The notes below the pieces were generated by a model. That model worked only from the letters and a program-made list of their open reading frames with translations, did not search any database and was not told where the DNA came from. From Pseudomonas sp. DC1.2 (GTDB lineage Bacteria > Pseudomonadota > Gammaproteobacteria > Pseudomonadales > Pseudomonadaceae): a stretch of DNA of 64,000 nt. The position numbers and the translations under genes were made by a program. Below, piece after piece: positions 46,217 to 57,000 of the stretch. Location of the stretch: positions 2,981,001 through 3,045,000 of the forward strand of contig NZ_CP133782.1 in NCBI RefSeq assembly GCF_034351645.1, given 5' to 3'. How positions within the stretch are numbered: the stretch's first letter is position 1; each line of letters opens with the position of its first letter.

Positions 46217-49200
46217 ATGTCCGATCGCAGTGTTCGCCTTCAAGCCCTCAAGCACGCCCTTAAAGAGCGAATCCTGATTCTCGATGGCGGCATGGGCACA
46301 ATGATCCAGAGCTACAAGCTCGAAGAGCAGGATTACCGCGGCAAACGTTTCGCCGATTGGCCGAGCGATGTCAAAGGTAATAACGACTTGTTGGTGCTGA
46401 CTCGCCCAGACGTCATTGGTGCTATTGAGAAAGCCTACCTGGATGCTGGCGCCGACATTCTGGAGACCAACACTTTTAACGCTACCCAGGTTTCACTGGC
46501 CGATTACGGCATGCAAGGGCTGGCATACGAGTTAAACGTAGAGGGCGCACGCCTGGCACGCAAGGTCGCTGATGCCAAGACCCTGGAAACCCCTGAAAAA
46601 CCACGCTTTGTCGCGGGCGTGATCGGGCCGACCAGCCGCACCTGCTCGCTGTCGCCAGACGTGAACAACCCCGGCTACCGCAACGTCACGTTCGATGAAT
46701 TGGTGGAAAACTACACCGAGGCCACTAAAGGCCTGATTGAAGGCGGCGCCGACCTGATCCTGATCGAGACCATCTTCGACACCCTCAATGCCAAAGCGGC
46801 GATCTTCGCCGTTCAAGGGGTTTTCGAAGAGCTGGGCATCGAGCTGCCGATCATGATCTCCGGCACCATTACCGACGCCTCCGGTCGTACTCTCTCCGGC
46901 CAGACCACCGAAGCGTTCTGGAACTCCGTCGCCCATGCCAAGCCGATCTCGGTCGGCCTGAACTGCGCCCTCGGCGCCAGCGAGTTGCGCCCCTACCTGG
47001 AGGAGCTATCGAACAAGGCCGGCACCCACGTTTCGGCGCACCCGAACGCTGGCCTGCCGAACGAATTCGGTGAGTACGACGAATTGCCAGTAGAAACCGC
47101 CAAGGTCATCGAAGAGTTCGCCCAAAGCGGTTTCCTGAACATCGTCGGCGGCTGCTGCGGCACCACCCCGGGCCACATCGAAGCGATCGCCAAGGCGGTG
47201 GCTGGTTACGCCCCGCGCCAGATCCCGGTCATTCCCAAAGCCTGCCGCCTGTCAGGCCTCGAACCGTTCACCATCGACCGCAGCTCGCTGTTCGTCAACG
47301 TCGGCGAGCGAACCAACATCACCGGCTCTGCCAAGTTTGCCCGCCTGATCCGTGAAGACAATTACACCGAAGCCCTGGAAGTCGCCCTGCAACAGGTCGA
47401 AGCCGGTGCTCAGGTGATCGACATCAACATGGATGAAGGGATGCTGGACTCGAAGAAGGCGATGGTGACCTTCCTCAATCTGATTGCCGGCGAGCCGGAC
47501 ATCTCCCGCGTACCGATCATGATCGACTCCTCCAAGTGGGAAGTCATCGAAGCCGGCCTCAAGTGCATCCAGGGCAAGGGCATCGTCAACTCGATCAGCA
47601 TGAAGGAAGGCGTCGAGCAGTTCATTCATCACGCCAAACTGTGCAAGCGCTACGGCGCCGCCGTGGTCGTGATGGCCTTCGACGAGTCCGGCCAGGCCGA
47701 CACCGAAGCGCGCAAAAAAGAAATCTGTAAACGCTCCTACGACATTCTGGTCAACGAAGTCGGCTTCCCGCCGGAAGACATCATCTTCGACCCGAACATC
47801 TTCGCCGTGGCCACCGGCATCGAAGAACACAACAACTATGCTGTGGACTTCATCAACGCCTGTGCCTACATCCGCGACGAACTGCCGTATGCGCTGACAT
47901 CGGGTGGCGTGTCCAACGTGTCGTTCTCGTTCCGTGGCAACAACCCGGTGCGCGAGGCGATTCACTCGGCGTTCTTGCTCTATGCGATCCGCAATGGCCT
48001 GACCATGGGCATCGTCAACGCCGGCCAGTTGGAGATCTACGACCAGATCCCCGCCGAACTGCGCGATGCCGTAGAAGACGTGGTGCTCAATCGCACACCG
48101 GAAGGCACCGACGCCCTCCTCGCCATCGCCGACAAGTACAAGGGTGACGGCAGCGTCAAGGAAGCCGAGACCGAAGAATGGCGCGGCTGGCCTGTCAACA
48201 AGCGGCTGGAACATGCGCTGGTCAAAGGCATCACCACCCACATCGTTGAAGACACCGAAGAGTCGCGTCAGTCCTTCGCGCGTCCGATCGAGGTGATCGA
48301 AGGCCCTCTGATGTCCGGCATGAACATCGTCGGCGATCTGTTTGGCGCCGGCAAAATGTTCCTGCCGCAGGTGGTGAAGTCAGCCCGTGTGATGAAACAG
48401 GCCGTGGCGCATTTGATCCCGTTCATCGAGCTGGAAAAAGGCGACAAACCAGAAGCCAAGGGCAAGATCCTCATGGCCACGGTCAAGGGTGATGTCCACG
48501 ATATTGGCAAGAATATTGTCGGTGTGGTGCTGGGCTGCAACGGCTACGACATCGTCGACCTCGGCGTGATGGTGCCGGCGGAGAAAATCCTGCAAGTGGC
48601 CAAGGAACAGAAGTGCGACATCATTGGCCTGTCCGGCCTGATCACGCCGTCGCTGGATGAGATGGTCCACGTCGCGCGCGAGATGCAGCGTCAGGATTTC
48701 CACCTGCCGCTGATGATCGGTGGTGCGACCACGTCCAAAGCGCACACCGCCGTGAAGATCGAGCCCAAGTACAGCAACGACGCCGTGATTTACGTCACCG
48801 ACGCCTCACGCGCCGTGGGCGTGGCGACCCAGTTGCTGTCCAAGGAACTGAAGCCCGGCTTCGTCGAGAAAACCCGGCTGGAATATATCGAAGTCCGCGA
48901 GCGCACCGCCAACCGCAGCGCCCGTACCGAGCGCTTGAGTTACCCGGTGGCCATCGCGAAGAAGCCACAGTTCGACTGGAGCACCTACACGCCGGTCAAA
49001 CCAACGTTCACAGGCGCCAAGGTGCTGGACAACATCGATTTGAACGTCTTGGCCGACTACATAGACTGGACGCCGTTTTTTATCTCCTGGGACCTGGCTG
49101 GCAAGTTCCCACGCATCCTGAATGACGAAGTGGTCGGTGAGGCCGCGACTGCGCTATACGCCGATGCCAAGGAAATGCTCGCCAAACTAATCGATGAGAA

Positions 49201-49927
49201 ACTCATCAGCGCCCGCGCAGTGTTCGGCTTCTGGCCGGCCAACCAAGTGCGCGATGATGACATTGAAGTGTATGACGATAATGGCAAGCCATTGGCCAAG
49301 CTGCATCACCTGCGCCAGCAAATCATCAAGACCGACGGCAAGCCGAACTTCTCCCTGGCCGATTTCGTTGCGCCGAAGGACAGCGAAATCACCGACTACG
49401 TGGGGGGGTTCATCACTACCGCCGGGATCGGCGCCGAAGAAGTGGCCAAGGCCTATCAAGACGCTGGCGACGATTACAACTCGATCATGGTCAAGGCCCT
49501 GGCCGACCGCTTGGCCGAAGCTTGTGCCGAGTGGCTACACCAACAAGTGCGTAAAGACTACTGGGGTTACGCAAAGGACGAGACGCTGGACAACGAGGCT
49601 CTGATCAAAGAGCAATACACCGGCATCCGTCCTGCCCCAGGCTACCCTGCCTGCCCGGACCACACCGAAAAAAGTACGCTGTTCGCCTTGCTCGACCCGC
49701 AAGCCCGCGAGATGCAGGCTGGGCGCAGCGGTGTGTTCCTTACCGAGCACTACGCGATGTTCCCGGCAGCGGCCGTCAGCGGCTGGTATTTTGCCCACCC
49801 GCAGGCGCAATACTTCGCCGTGGGCAAAATCGACAAGGACCAGGTGCAGAGCTATACGTCACGCAAAGGGCAGGAATTGAGCGTGACCGAGCGCTGGTTG
49901 GCGCCTAACCTGGGTTACGACAACTAA
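46217..49927 (+). CDS. metH: Cobalamin-dependent methionine synthase
   Basis: A 1236-residue modular enzyme that transfers a methyl group from methyltetrahydrofolate to homocysteine. The homocysteine domain (residues about 1-330) has the zinc cysteines in GLNCALG and [10 protein letters not shown]. The pterin domain (about 350-620) has [14 protein letters not shown]. The cobalamin cap and binding domains (about 650-890) carry the B12-ligating His in GDVHDIGKN (about residue 759). The activation domain (about 900-1236) ends RWLAPNLGY. Length and order match E. coli MetH. It uses the B12 made by the genes about 4 kb upstream. The ribosome site before the ATG is weak. Confidence 0.97.
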   Translation: MSDRSVRLQALKHALKERILILDGGMGTMIQSYKLEEQDYRGKRFADWPSDVKGNNDLLVLTRPDVIGAIEKAYLDAGADILETNTFNATQVSLADYGMQGLAYELNVEGARLARKVADAKTLETPEKPRFVAGVIGPTSRTCSLSPDVNNPGYRNVTFDELVENYTEATKGLIEGGADLILIETIFDTLNAKAAIFAVQGVFEELGIELPIMISGTITDASGRTLSGQTTEAFWNSVAHAKPISVGLNCALGASELRPYLEELSNKAGTHVSAHPNAGLPNEFGEYDELPVETAKVIEEFAQSGFLNIVGGCCGTTPGHIEAIAKAVAGYAPRQIPVIPKACRLSGLEPFTIDRSSLFVNVGERTNITGSAKFARLIREDNYTEALEVALQQVEAGAQVIDINMDEGMLDSKKAMVTFLNLIAGEPDISRVPIMIDSSKWEVIEAGLKCIQGKGIVNSISMKEGVEQFIHHAKLCKRYGAAVVVMAFDESGQADTEARKKEICKRSYDILVNEVGFPPEDIIFDPNIFAVATGIEEHNNYAVDFINACAYIRDELPYALTSGGVSNVSFSFRGNNPVREAIHSAFLLYAIRNGLTMGIVNAGQLEIYDQIPAELRDAVEDVVLNRTPEGTDALLAIADKYKGDGSVKEAETEEWRGWPVNKRLEHALVKGITTHIVEDTEESRQSFARPIEVIEGPLMSGMNIVGDLFGAGKMFLPQVVKSARVMKQAVAHLIPFIELEKGDKPEAKGKILMATVKGDVHDIGKNIVGVVLGCNGYDIVDLGVMVPAEKILQVAKEQKCDIIGLSGLITPSLDEMVHVAREMQRQDFHLPLMIGGATTSKAHTAVKIEPKYSNDAVIYVTDASRAVGVATQLLSKELKPGFVEKTRLEYIEVRERTANRSARTERLSYPVAIAKKPQFDWSTYTPVKPTFTGAKVLDNIDLNVLADYIDWTPFFISWDLAGKFPRILNDEVVGEAATALYADAKEMLAKLIDEKLISARAVFGFWPANQVRDDDIEVYDDNGKPLAKLHHLRQQIIKTDGKPNFSLADFVAPKDSEITDYVGGFITTAGIGAEEVAKAYQDAGDDYNSIMVKALADRLAEACAEWLHQQVRKDYWGYAKDETLDNEALIKEQYTGIRPAPGYPACPDHTEKSTLFALLDPQAREMQAGRSGVFLTEHYAMFPAAAVSGWYFAHPQAQYFAVGKIDKDQVQSYTSRKGQELSVTERWLAPNLGYDN

Positions 49928-49944
49928 AGGTCAGCCGACGATCG

Positions 49945-49965
49945 TCCCCATGCTCGGCGTGGGGA
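49945..49965 (+). terminator. Hairpin after metH
   Basis: TCCCCA and TGGGGA are paired around a 9-base loop, a variant of the GTTCCC intergenic hairpin. It sits 18 bases after the stop and has no T-run. Confidence 0.5.
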
Positions 49966-50069
49966 TGTAGCCAGCAACACGCAGCGCCCAAAGAATAGAC
50001 GCAGAGCGTGGCAACGGTCCGTGCAGCATTGTCTATGCTTGCCTCACACACCTACGTGACGAGGGATTT

Positions 50070-50288
50070 ATGGACGATCCAGTCGACAACAAGCCGCCGA
50101 CCCTATGGCAGATGCTGCACAGCGTCGTTGCGGCGGCATTCGGCGTGCAAAGCGGGAAGAACCGCGCCAGGGACTTTACCCACGGCAAGCCGAGTCATTT
50201 CGTCATCCTGGGGATTTTGTTCACAGCTGTATTTGCGCTGACACTGTTTGGCATCGTGAAGCTGGTGCTGCATTTGGCGGGGGTCTGA
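50070..50288 (+). CDS. DUF2970 small membrane protein
   Basis: A 72-residue protein with the DUF2970 pattern: PTLWQMLHSVVAAAFGVQSGKNRARDF, then one C-terminal membrane helix (VILGILFTAVFALTLFGIVKLVL). Function is unknown. GAGGG lies 5 bases before the ATG. It is convergent with the binding-protein gene at 50296, with only 7 bases between them. Confidence 0.88.
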   Translation: MDDPVDNKPPTLWQMLHSVVAAAFGVQSGKNRARDFTHGKPSHFVILGILFTAVFALTLFGIVKLVLHLAGV

Positions 50289-50295
50289 ATCGACT

Positions 50296-51381
50296 TCAGT
50301 GGATCAACGTTTGCAGGTTGAACGGATAACGATAGGACGCCGGCCGCCCCTTGGCTGACAGTTTGCGAAAGTTCACCCCGTAATTTTGGGTGGCACTCAA
50401 CGCCAGTAACTGTTTGGCCTGCGCACGATTGATCAACTGCAACACCGGAATCTGCAGATCACGTCCACCGTATTGGCTGGCATCCACCCCTTGCGCGTAA
50501 TCATGCAACTGCACCAACGCCCACCCACCCAGGCTGAAGTGCCCGCCCAGCAGCACACTCAAGCGACCGTCCAAAAATGCCTGCAACGCTGGTGGCGAAT
50601 TGTTTACCGCGCTGAACAAGGCACCCTTGCCGGGCTTGCCGCCAACCTCCGTGTAGGCTTGCATAGCGCCAAATGCCATCTCGTCGTTGGCCGACCAAAC
50701 CAGTGACGTTTGCGGGTAGCGTCTAAACAGCAATTTGGCTTGTTCATAGGCTCGTTCACGGCTCCAGCCGCTGTAGACCAATTGCCGCAGGCGTACCTCG
50801 GGGTGTTTGGCCAACGCCCGTTTCATGCCCTTCTCGCGCAGTTGCGCCGAAGGCGTGATCTTGAGTCCCGAAAAAGCCAGCAACTCAATCACCTGTCCGG
50901 GCGCCACAGGCCCTTTGAGGCGAATCAGTTCCTTGAGCATCAAGTAACCGCCCTCCTCGTCATTAGGCACCAGGCTGCCTAGCAAGTCGGGGAGCTTGTC
51001 GGGTTGCGAACCGAGCAGTCTCGTTTGGTCGGCAGTAAAAGCACTATTGACCATGAACAGCTTTACGCCGCTCCCTTGGGCCAGGCGCAGGATTTGCGGG
51101 GCAACGTATTGCTCGTTGACGAACACCAGATAGTCGGGGCGATTGGGGCCTTGCAAGGCTTCGCGGGCTTGATCGATGACGACTTCAGGCTCGCGATCAG
51201 CGTAAACAATACGCAAATCCATGCCCAAGTCTTTGGCGGCGGCTTGCATGAATTGCGAGAAGCTGACCCAGAACGCTTCCTGGGTGGACCCCGGATTGAG
51301 GAACAGCACCGAAGCCGCCTGGGCACAAGGTCCCAGGACCGTGCAAAGCGTCAGCACTACACCACAAAAAAGCTTCAACAT
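50296..51381 (-). CDS. Periplasmic sugar-binding-type protein (Peripla_BP_4-like), orphan
   Basis: A 361-residue protein with a signal peptide (MLKLFCGVVLTLCTVLGPCAQA, cleaved near residue 22) and the fold of LacI-type periplasmic binding proteins. It contains SVLFLNPGSTQEAFW, an inter-domain VWSANDEMAFGAMQAYTEVG and a ligand-domain GGHFSLGGWALVQLHDYAQG. No permease or ATPase gene is adjacent, so it may present a ligand to a receptor rather than to a transporter. The ligand is unknown. Confidence 0.8.
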   Translation of the reverse strand: MLKLFCGVVLTLCTVLGPCAQAASVLFLNPGSTQEAFWVSFSQFMQAAAKDLGMDLRIVYADREPEVVIDQAREALQGPNRPDYLVFVNEQYVAPQILRLAQGSGVKLFMVNSAFTADQTRLLGSQPDKLPDLLGSLVPNDEEGGYLMLKELIRLKGPVAPGQVIELLAFSGLKITPSAQLREKGMKRALAKHPEVRLRQLVYSGWSRERAYEQAKLLFRRYPQTSLVWSANDEMAFGAMQAYTEVGGKPGKGALFSAVNNSPPALQAFLDGRLSVLLGGHFSLGGWALVQLHDYAQGVDASQYGGRDLQIPVLQLINRAQAKQLLALSATQNYGVNFRKLSAKGRPASYRYPFNLQTLIH

Positions 51382-51496
51382 TGGTCATTCGAGCCCCGGA
51401 AATTTCGCCGCATATTATAGCCAACGAGTGCCCGGAAACGGGGCTTATTCCATCAACTGTCCGACAATCGTCGGGATTGGACTCGGACGAGGTCGT

Positions 51497-51610
51497 TTAT
51501 TGATGGCTGACCCAAAACACTGCCGTGCCTACGACCAGAATGATCAGAAACAGAATCGCCCAAGCATCAACGGTGCTATCACTTTTTCTTGCTTTGGTTG
51601 GGTTGCTCAT
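51497..51610 (-). CDS. 37-residue single-helix membrane peptide
   Basis: A small gene read directly from the sequence: ATG at 51610, stop TAA at 51497, preceded by AGAGG at normal spacing. The product starts MSNPTKARKSDSTVDAW, has one hydrophobic helix (AILFLIILVVGTAVFW) and ends VSHQ. The charge pattern suggests an N-terminus in the cytoplasm. Function is unknown. It lies between a binding-protein gene and cysI. Confidence 0.65.
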   Translation of the reverse strand: MSNPTKARKSDSTVDAWAILFLIILVVGTAVFWVSHQ

Positions 51611-51754
51611 TGCATCGCCTCTTGTCGGTTTTATTGGTGATTGCATAAAGACTCGACCACAGTTAAGACGATGATTGCCCGCACCACAAATGTGGAATTA
51701 GTAACAACCACTCTCATTAGTCGTTTTGGTTCTTTACATATACTCAAACATCAC

Positions 51755-51783
51755 TTTTGCGCATAACTGCAAACTGGTATCTT
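51755..51783 (+). promoter_or_regulatory. Possible sigma-70 promoter of cysI
   Basis: TTTTGC and TATCTT (51778-51783) are separated by 17 bases in an AT-rich stretch about 120 bases before the cysI ATG. Both boxes deviate from consensus; CysB dependence is possible but not shown. Confidence 0.3.
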
Positions 51784-51902
51784 GCCCCGGCTCCGTAGGG
51801 AGTGCGCGGCCGTGCGCGCAGAATTGCCGAGGCAGTATCGGACGCAAGCAAGCGAAAAAAGCAGCTGGATCCGACCGGCCCAAGCCTGAGAACAGGACTT
51901 AT

Positions 51903-53561
51903 ATGTACGTATACGACGAGTACGATCAGCGGATCATCGAGGACCGCGTCAAGCAGTTCCGTGATCAGACCCGACGCTATCTGGCTGGCGAGCTGAGCGA
52001 AGAAGAATTCCGCCCCCTGCGCCTGCAAAATGGCCTTTATATCCAGCGCTTCGCTCCGATGCTGCGGGTGGCAGTCCCTTATGGCCAACTCACTTCGCGC
52101 CAGACGCGAATGATGGCCAAGATTGCCCGCGACTACGACAAGGGCTATGCCCACATCAGTACCCGGCAGAACGTGCAGTTCAACTGGCCGGCGCTGGAAG
52201 ACATTCCGGACATCCTTGCCGAACTGGCTACCGTGCAAATGCACGCGATCCAAACCAGCGGCAACTGCCTGCGCAACGTCACCACCGACCAGTTCGCCGG
52301 TGTCGCCGCCGACGAGTTGATCGACCCACGCCCATGGTGCGAAATCGTTCGTCAGTGGACTACCTTCCACCCGGAATTCGCCTACCTGCCGCGCAAATTC
52401 AAGATCGCCATTAACGGTTCGACGTCAGACCGTGCGGCCATCGAAGTTCATGACATCGGTCTCGAGCCGGTGCATAACGCCGCGGGCGAACTGGGTTTCC
52501 GCGTGCTGGTAGGTGGCGGCCTGGGCCGTACACCGGTAGTCGGGGCGTTCATCAATGAGTTCCTGCCGTGGCAAGACCTGTTGAGCTACCTCGACGCCAT
52601 CCTGCGGGTTTATAACCGTTACGGCCGTCGCGACAACAAGTACAAGGCGCGGATCAAAATCCTGGTCAAAGCCTTGACCCCTGAAGTCTTCGCGCAAAAA
52701 GTCGACGCGGAAATGGAACACCTTCGTGGCGGCCAGACCACGTTGACCGATGCCGAAGTGCATCGCGTCGCCAAACACTTCGTCGATCCTGACTACAAGG
52801 CCCTCGACAATCAGAGTGCAGAGTTGGCCGACCTCGACCAGCAAAATCCAGGCTTCGCACGCTGGCGCACCCGCAACACTCTCGCGCACAAGAAACCGGG
52901 TTATGTGGCCGTGACTCTGTCGCTGAAGCCGACTGGTGTTGCGCCGGGCGACATCACCGACAAACAGCTCGATGCGGTGGCTGACCTGGCCGACCGTTAC
53001 AGTTTCGGTCAACTGCGCACTTCCCACGAGCAGAATATTATTCTGGCCGACGTCGAGCAGGCTCAGTTGTTCTCGCTGTGGGGCGAATTGCGCGAGCAAG
53101 GTTTCGCCACGCCGAACGTTGGGTTGCTGACCGATATCATCTGCTGCCCTGGCGGCGATTTCTGCTCCTTGGCCAACGCCAAGTCGATTCCGATTGCCGA
53201 ATCGATCCAGCGCCGTTTTGACGACCTGGATTACTTGTTCGACATTGGCGAACTGGACCTGAACATCTCTGGCTGCATGAACGCCTGTGGTCACCACCAC
53301 GTTGGTCACATCGGGATCCTCGGGGTGGACAAAAAAGGCGAGGAGTTCTACCAGGTATCACTGGGTGGCAGCGCCAGCCGTGACGCCAGCCTCGGTAAAA
53401 TCCTCGGTCCTTCGTTCGCCCAGGACGCTATGCCGGATGTGATCGAAAAGTTGATCGACGTGTACATCGAGCAACGTACCGACGATGAACGCTTTATCGA
53501 CACCTACCAACGTATCGGCATCGACCTCTTCAAGGAACGCGTCTATGCAGCGAATCATTAA
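51903..53561 (+). CDS. cysI: Sulfite reductase haemoprotein (nitrite/sulfite reductase family)
   Basis: A 552-residue sirohaem/4Fe-4S enzyme that reduces sulfite to sulfide in assimilation. Two half-repeats carry RQNVQFNWPALEDIPDIL and related segments. The four cluster cysteines are in CCPGGDFC (about residue 413) and SGCMNACGHHH (about 456). N-terminal ferredoxin-like half-domains and TSGNCLRNVTTDQFAG are typical of the Pseudomonas form. The ATG at 51903 begins the conserved sequence; the longer open frame upstream covers a leader with promoter-like DNA. The end overlaps the next gene by 17 bases. Confidence 0.93.
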   Translation: MYVYDEYDQRIIEDRVKQFRDQTRRYLAGELSEEEFRPLRLQNGLYIQRFAPMLRVAVPYGQLTSRQTRMMAKIARDYDKGYAHISTRQNVQFNWPALEDIPDILAELATVQMHAIQTSGNCLRNVTTDQFAGVAADELIDPRPWCEIVRQWTTFHPEFAYLPRKFKIAINGSTSDRAAIEVHDIGLEPVHNAAGELGFRVLVGGGLGRTPVVGAFINEFLPWQDLLSYLDAILRVYNRYGRRDNKYKARIKILVKALTPEVFAQKVDAEMEHLRGGQTTLTDAEVHRVAKHFVDPDYKALDNQSAELADLDQQNPGFARWRTRNTLAHKKPGYVAVTLSLKPTGVAPGDITDKQLDAVADLADRYSFGQLRTSHEQNIILADVEQAQLFSLWGELREQGFATPNVGLLTDIICCPGGDFCSLANAKSIPIAESIQRRFDDLDYLFDIGELDLNISGCMNACGHHHVGHIGILGVDKKGEEFYQVSLGGSASRDASLGKILGPSFAQDAMPDVIEKLIDVYIEQRTDDERFIDTYQRIGIDLFKERVYAANH

Positions 53562-54039
53562 AAACAACGAGGTTGTCGACGAAACCTGGCACGTGTTGCC
53601 AAAGGACGCGACGCTCGACGGTATCTCCAACTGCGACGATTTGATCGTGCCGCTGGCCCTGTGGCGCGATCATGCTCACGCCCTCAAGGCCCGCGACGGC
53701 GGCTTGGGTGTCTGGCTGGACGCCGATGAAGAAGCTGAAGAAATCGGTGAAGACATTTCACAGTTTCAGGTGATTGCCTTGAACTTCCCCGCCTTCACCG
53801 ATGGCCGCAACTACTCCAACGCCCGCTTGCTGCGTGACCGTTATGGTTTCAAAGGTGAACTGCGGGCGATTGGCGACGTGCTGCGTGACCAATTGTTCTA
53901 CCTGCATCGCTGCGGCTTCGACGCCTTTGCCTTGCGCGCAGACAAAGATCCTTACGAAGCCCTTGAAAGCCTCAAGGATTTTTCGGTGACCTACCAAGCC
54001 GCCACTGACGAACCGCTCCCGCTGTTCCGCCGCCGCTAA
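53545..54039 (+). CDS. DUF934 protein, sulfite reductase partner
   Basis: A 164-residue DUF934 protein: QRIIKNNEVVDETWHVL at the start, GVWLDADEE in the middle and FPAFTDGRNYSNARLLRDRYGFKGELRAIGDVLRDQ as the most conserved part. It is found next to cysI throughout pseudomonads and presumed to assist sulfite reduction, perhaps in electron delivery; the mechanism is not established. The ATG at 53545 lies within the last codons of cysI (17-base overlap) with AAGGA upstream, so translation is coupled. Confidence 0.92.
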   Translation: MQRIIKNNEVVDETWHVLPKDATLDGISNCDDLIVPLALWRDHAHALKARDGGLGVWLDADEEAEEIGEDISQFQVIALNFPAFTDGRNYSNARLLRDRYGFKGELRAIGDVLRDQLFYLHRCGFDAFALRADKDPYEALESLKDFSVTYQAATDEPLPLFRRR

Positions 54040-54047
54040 TCTGCGTC

Positions 54048-54074
54048 ACCCTGAACCTCTTTGAGGTTCAGGGT
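54048..54074. terminator. Hairpin between convergent genes
   Basis: A perfect 12-bp stem ACCCTGAACCTC / GAGGTTCAGGGT with a 3-base loop lies between the DUF934 stop and the end of the large minus-strand gene. There is no long T-run. Confidence 0.75.
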
Positions 54075-54083
54075 TGCACACGG

Positions 54084-57000
54084 TTAGCTGACGGGCCCTG
54101 GACCAATCGGAAACGGCTGCCCCATCGCCACCCAGTCTCTGTACAACCGGACACGACCTTCCAGCGAAACCAGGATCGCCATCGGATTATCAATATCGGC
54201 ATCCCCGACTTCAACCTCCTGACTCAAGCGCTCCCATAGCGGCGGCGAAGCCTGCGCTTCGCTCAACAGTCGCCACACCCGTGCCTGAAGCGCCAGATAA
54301 TCGACCCGGTAGTCAGCGGTCAGACTCAAAGCGTTCATAAAGCCCAAAAAGCGTATCCCTCCCCTTTTTTCCGCCACACCCTCCCAGATCGATTGCCGGG
54401 CGGCCCGTTGCGCGTCATCGCTTTCATGCAGCCAAGCACGCGAAGTGCCGTAGTCAGCGCCGGGAGTTCCTAACCATAAATTGATTCCGGTCCGCTCTCG
54501 ATGACTGATCAAACGCCGCAACGTGTCCTCGTCCATCAGGGGGTTACCCCACAACTGCACGCGCCCAGGGGCGATGGATTGACTGATTACCGCAGGCGGG
54601 ACCCGCGCAATCTGGTTATCGCGTAAATCAAGAGCTGTCAGGTAAGGCGGGTCCATGATGCCGATCGGGCAGGTGGTAATCCGCGTGTTTCGCAGATTCA
54701 AACGACGCAATGCGTTCATTCCCAATACAACTGGAGAAACGACTAAGGGATTGTTGCTCAGATCCAGATCTTCAAGCCTAACCAGTTCGCGTAACTGCGA
54801 TGCAGTTTCCAGCTTGAATTGCAGCTGGGTTGACCCGAGGTTCAACGACGTAAGTTGAGTCATTTGAGGTATTGCAGGCGGCAAACAACCTTCGAGCACT
54901 CCGTCGATGTTGGTCTGGGTCAGATCAACGTCTTCCATGTTTAACGTCCGAAGGTTTGGAAAGCACTCGAGAAAAACATCCAGACTTTCTTGCTCCGTCA
55001 CGTTCAAGGCCCGCAACGACAATTCGACAACCTCACTTAAACGCACACTCAGGGTCGGCAATCGGTGATAGCTTTCTGCATCCATATTGAGTTTGAAACC
55101 AATAAAATCTCCATTCGAATAAACACGGTTGTCGGGCCGGTTACGCTGGCTCCAGATAGAAAATAGTTCTTCAGAGAGTTCGATCCTGGTCTGTCTTTCA
55201 TGGTCCACTGCCTGTTGCAGCAACTGAAGATTGTGCCCATGAATCTGCTCTGGCCCCAACCCTTGCGCGGCATCATCACCCGCCACCAAAAAATCGACAT
55301 GCATGTCATGGATGTCGTCGGTAACCCTGTCGATCCAGTCTGCCAAGTCCGCGGACAACTGCAGGCATTGCCGACGTAACTCATCAATGTGCGCCTGAGC
55401 CCCGACACCTGCACGTTGCAGTAACTCATCGGCTTGTACGCTGGAGGAGTCCGGGTAGATATCCTTGACCTGCAACCTCATCATTTCATGCGTCATTGCG
55501 TCGGCCTGAGGCGTATCCGGAAAGCCGCCTCCGCGCAACCCCTGAGCCTCGAAAGGTAGCCCGCAATCCATCCTGTGCAGCCCAAGCATGAGTTGGGATC
55601 GCGTCAGGGCGTTGTCAGCAAGCAGGCCCCTCAGGGCGCGCGCCTGATTCATAGCAGGCAAACGCAGCGCCAAGCGCTCCTGCGCAGACAAGTGATCGAG
55701 CACCGCAGCAATAAAATCTTCACCGTCAACGTTCGCGCCCTGGCGTTGGTACTGATTGGCTACCTTGATCAGCGGTCGACGATCAACGCTACCCAGCGGG
55801 CCGCAATGATCCAGGATTCGCCCCTGCGACACAGCGTCCAGCACTTCAAACCTCAGGCCTTTTGGCCATCCTGGCAAGTTCTTGAGTGAGTGTAATGCCA
55901 GCGTGTCTGACTCAGGACCGGCCATTGCAGGCAAGTAAAGGCCTTCATACGCACGGTTTAGCCGAACATGTTGTTGATACTGCCTGGCCTTGTCGGCCAA
56001 CCGTTGAAACACGCGCATGACGTCGACGGGATCAGCGGGCACCTGAATGTCCACGCCATATCGGTCGAGCATTTGCTCAACGGCGCTTTTGGGCAGGCCT
56101 GGGTATTCGTGCTGAAACAACCTCACCCATTCGTTCGAGGAGCTTTGGAGCGCAAGGTAGCGGTTGTTTAACAATAGCGTTCGTTGCGCCTCGGCCTGAC
56201 TGGCGAGACGAACCCTCAAGCGAGCTGTCGCCGCCATCAGATCGTGTGTCAGGGGCTCGCCCAGCAGCGTTTCGGCAGTTGATTTTTCGAGCCGGCACAG
56301 CAACGCCTCTAACCAACCAGGCTCGGACAGTTTTACATAAATGACTTGGGCCGCATCTGCCGACCCGAACGCTTGCCGACTCACGCCGCCTGGAGTGTCC
56401 AGCAACCGCAATGATGTTGCCGACGGCCAGCCCGGTGACTGAACCAGCAGTTGCAACTGCAATGGCGGATCAAGGCTGTCTTGCAGCGCCCTCGTGCTGT
56501 TTCGCATGCCATCGATGAACTGTGTCATGTCCTGATCGATTCTGAAGCGGCTGATCGTGTCGGACAGCATGGGCGTCATCGGTCTCCCTGACGACATCAG
56601 GCGCAGCATGTCGTTATCGATGTCGGTGACGTGGCCAATCTGTGCCAGTACCTCATCGCTGAGGGACGATACGGGCTCTCCAATTCGTCGGATCAGCTCC
56701 GCACGGGTGGCGACGGGTTGAAGCGGCGGCGGATGCAGAATCACCTCGATATCAGCCACCGGCGTTACCTCTGACGTTCTGGACGGTCGCTGCGCCCTGT
56801 TCAGCAGAGTCGCCTCATCAGCCGCAAGCGCCCTCCCACCTCCCACCAACGGCAACGCATTGAGCAGGCCGAAAATCATGCGCGTCGCACCTTGCCGCGT
56901 TTCACCCTTGACGACCTGATCCAGCCCATAACCGGCATCAATGATCCCGGCTAACGCCAACAGTCCCTCACCTCCTGGAACGAAGAGTGCCAGCGGCCCA

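Noticed and set aside
47252..48241. Long open frame (about 330 codons) antisense to metH
   Set aside because: It is a shadow of high-GC codon usage within a well-supported enzyme gene; no ribosome site and no recognisable motifs.
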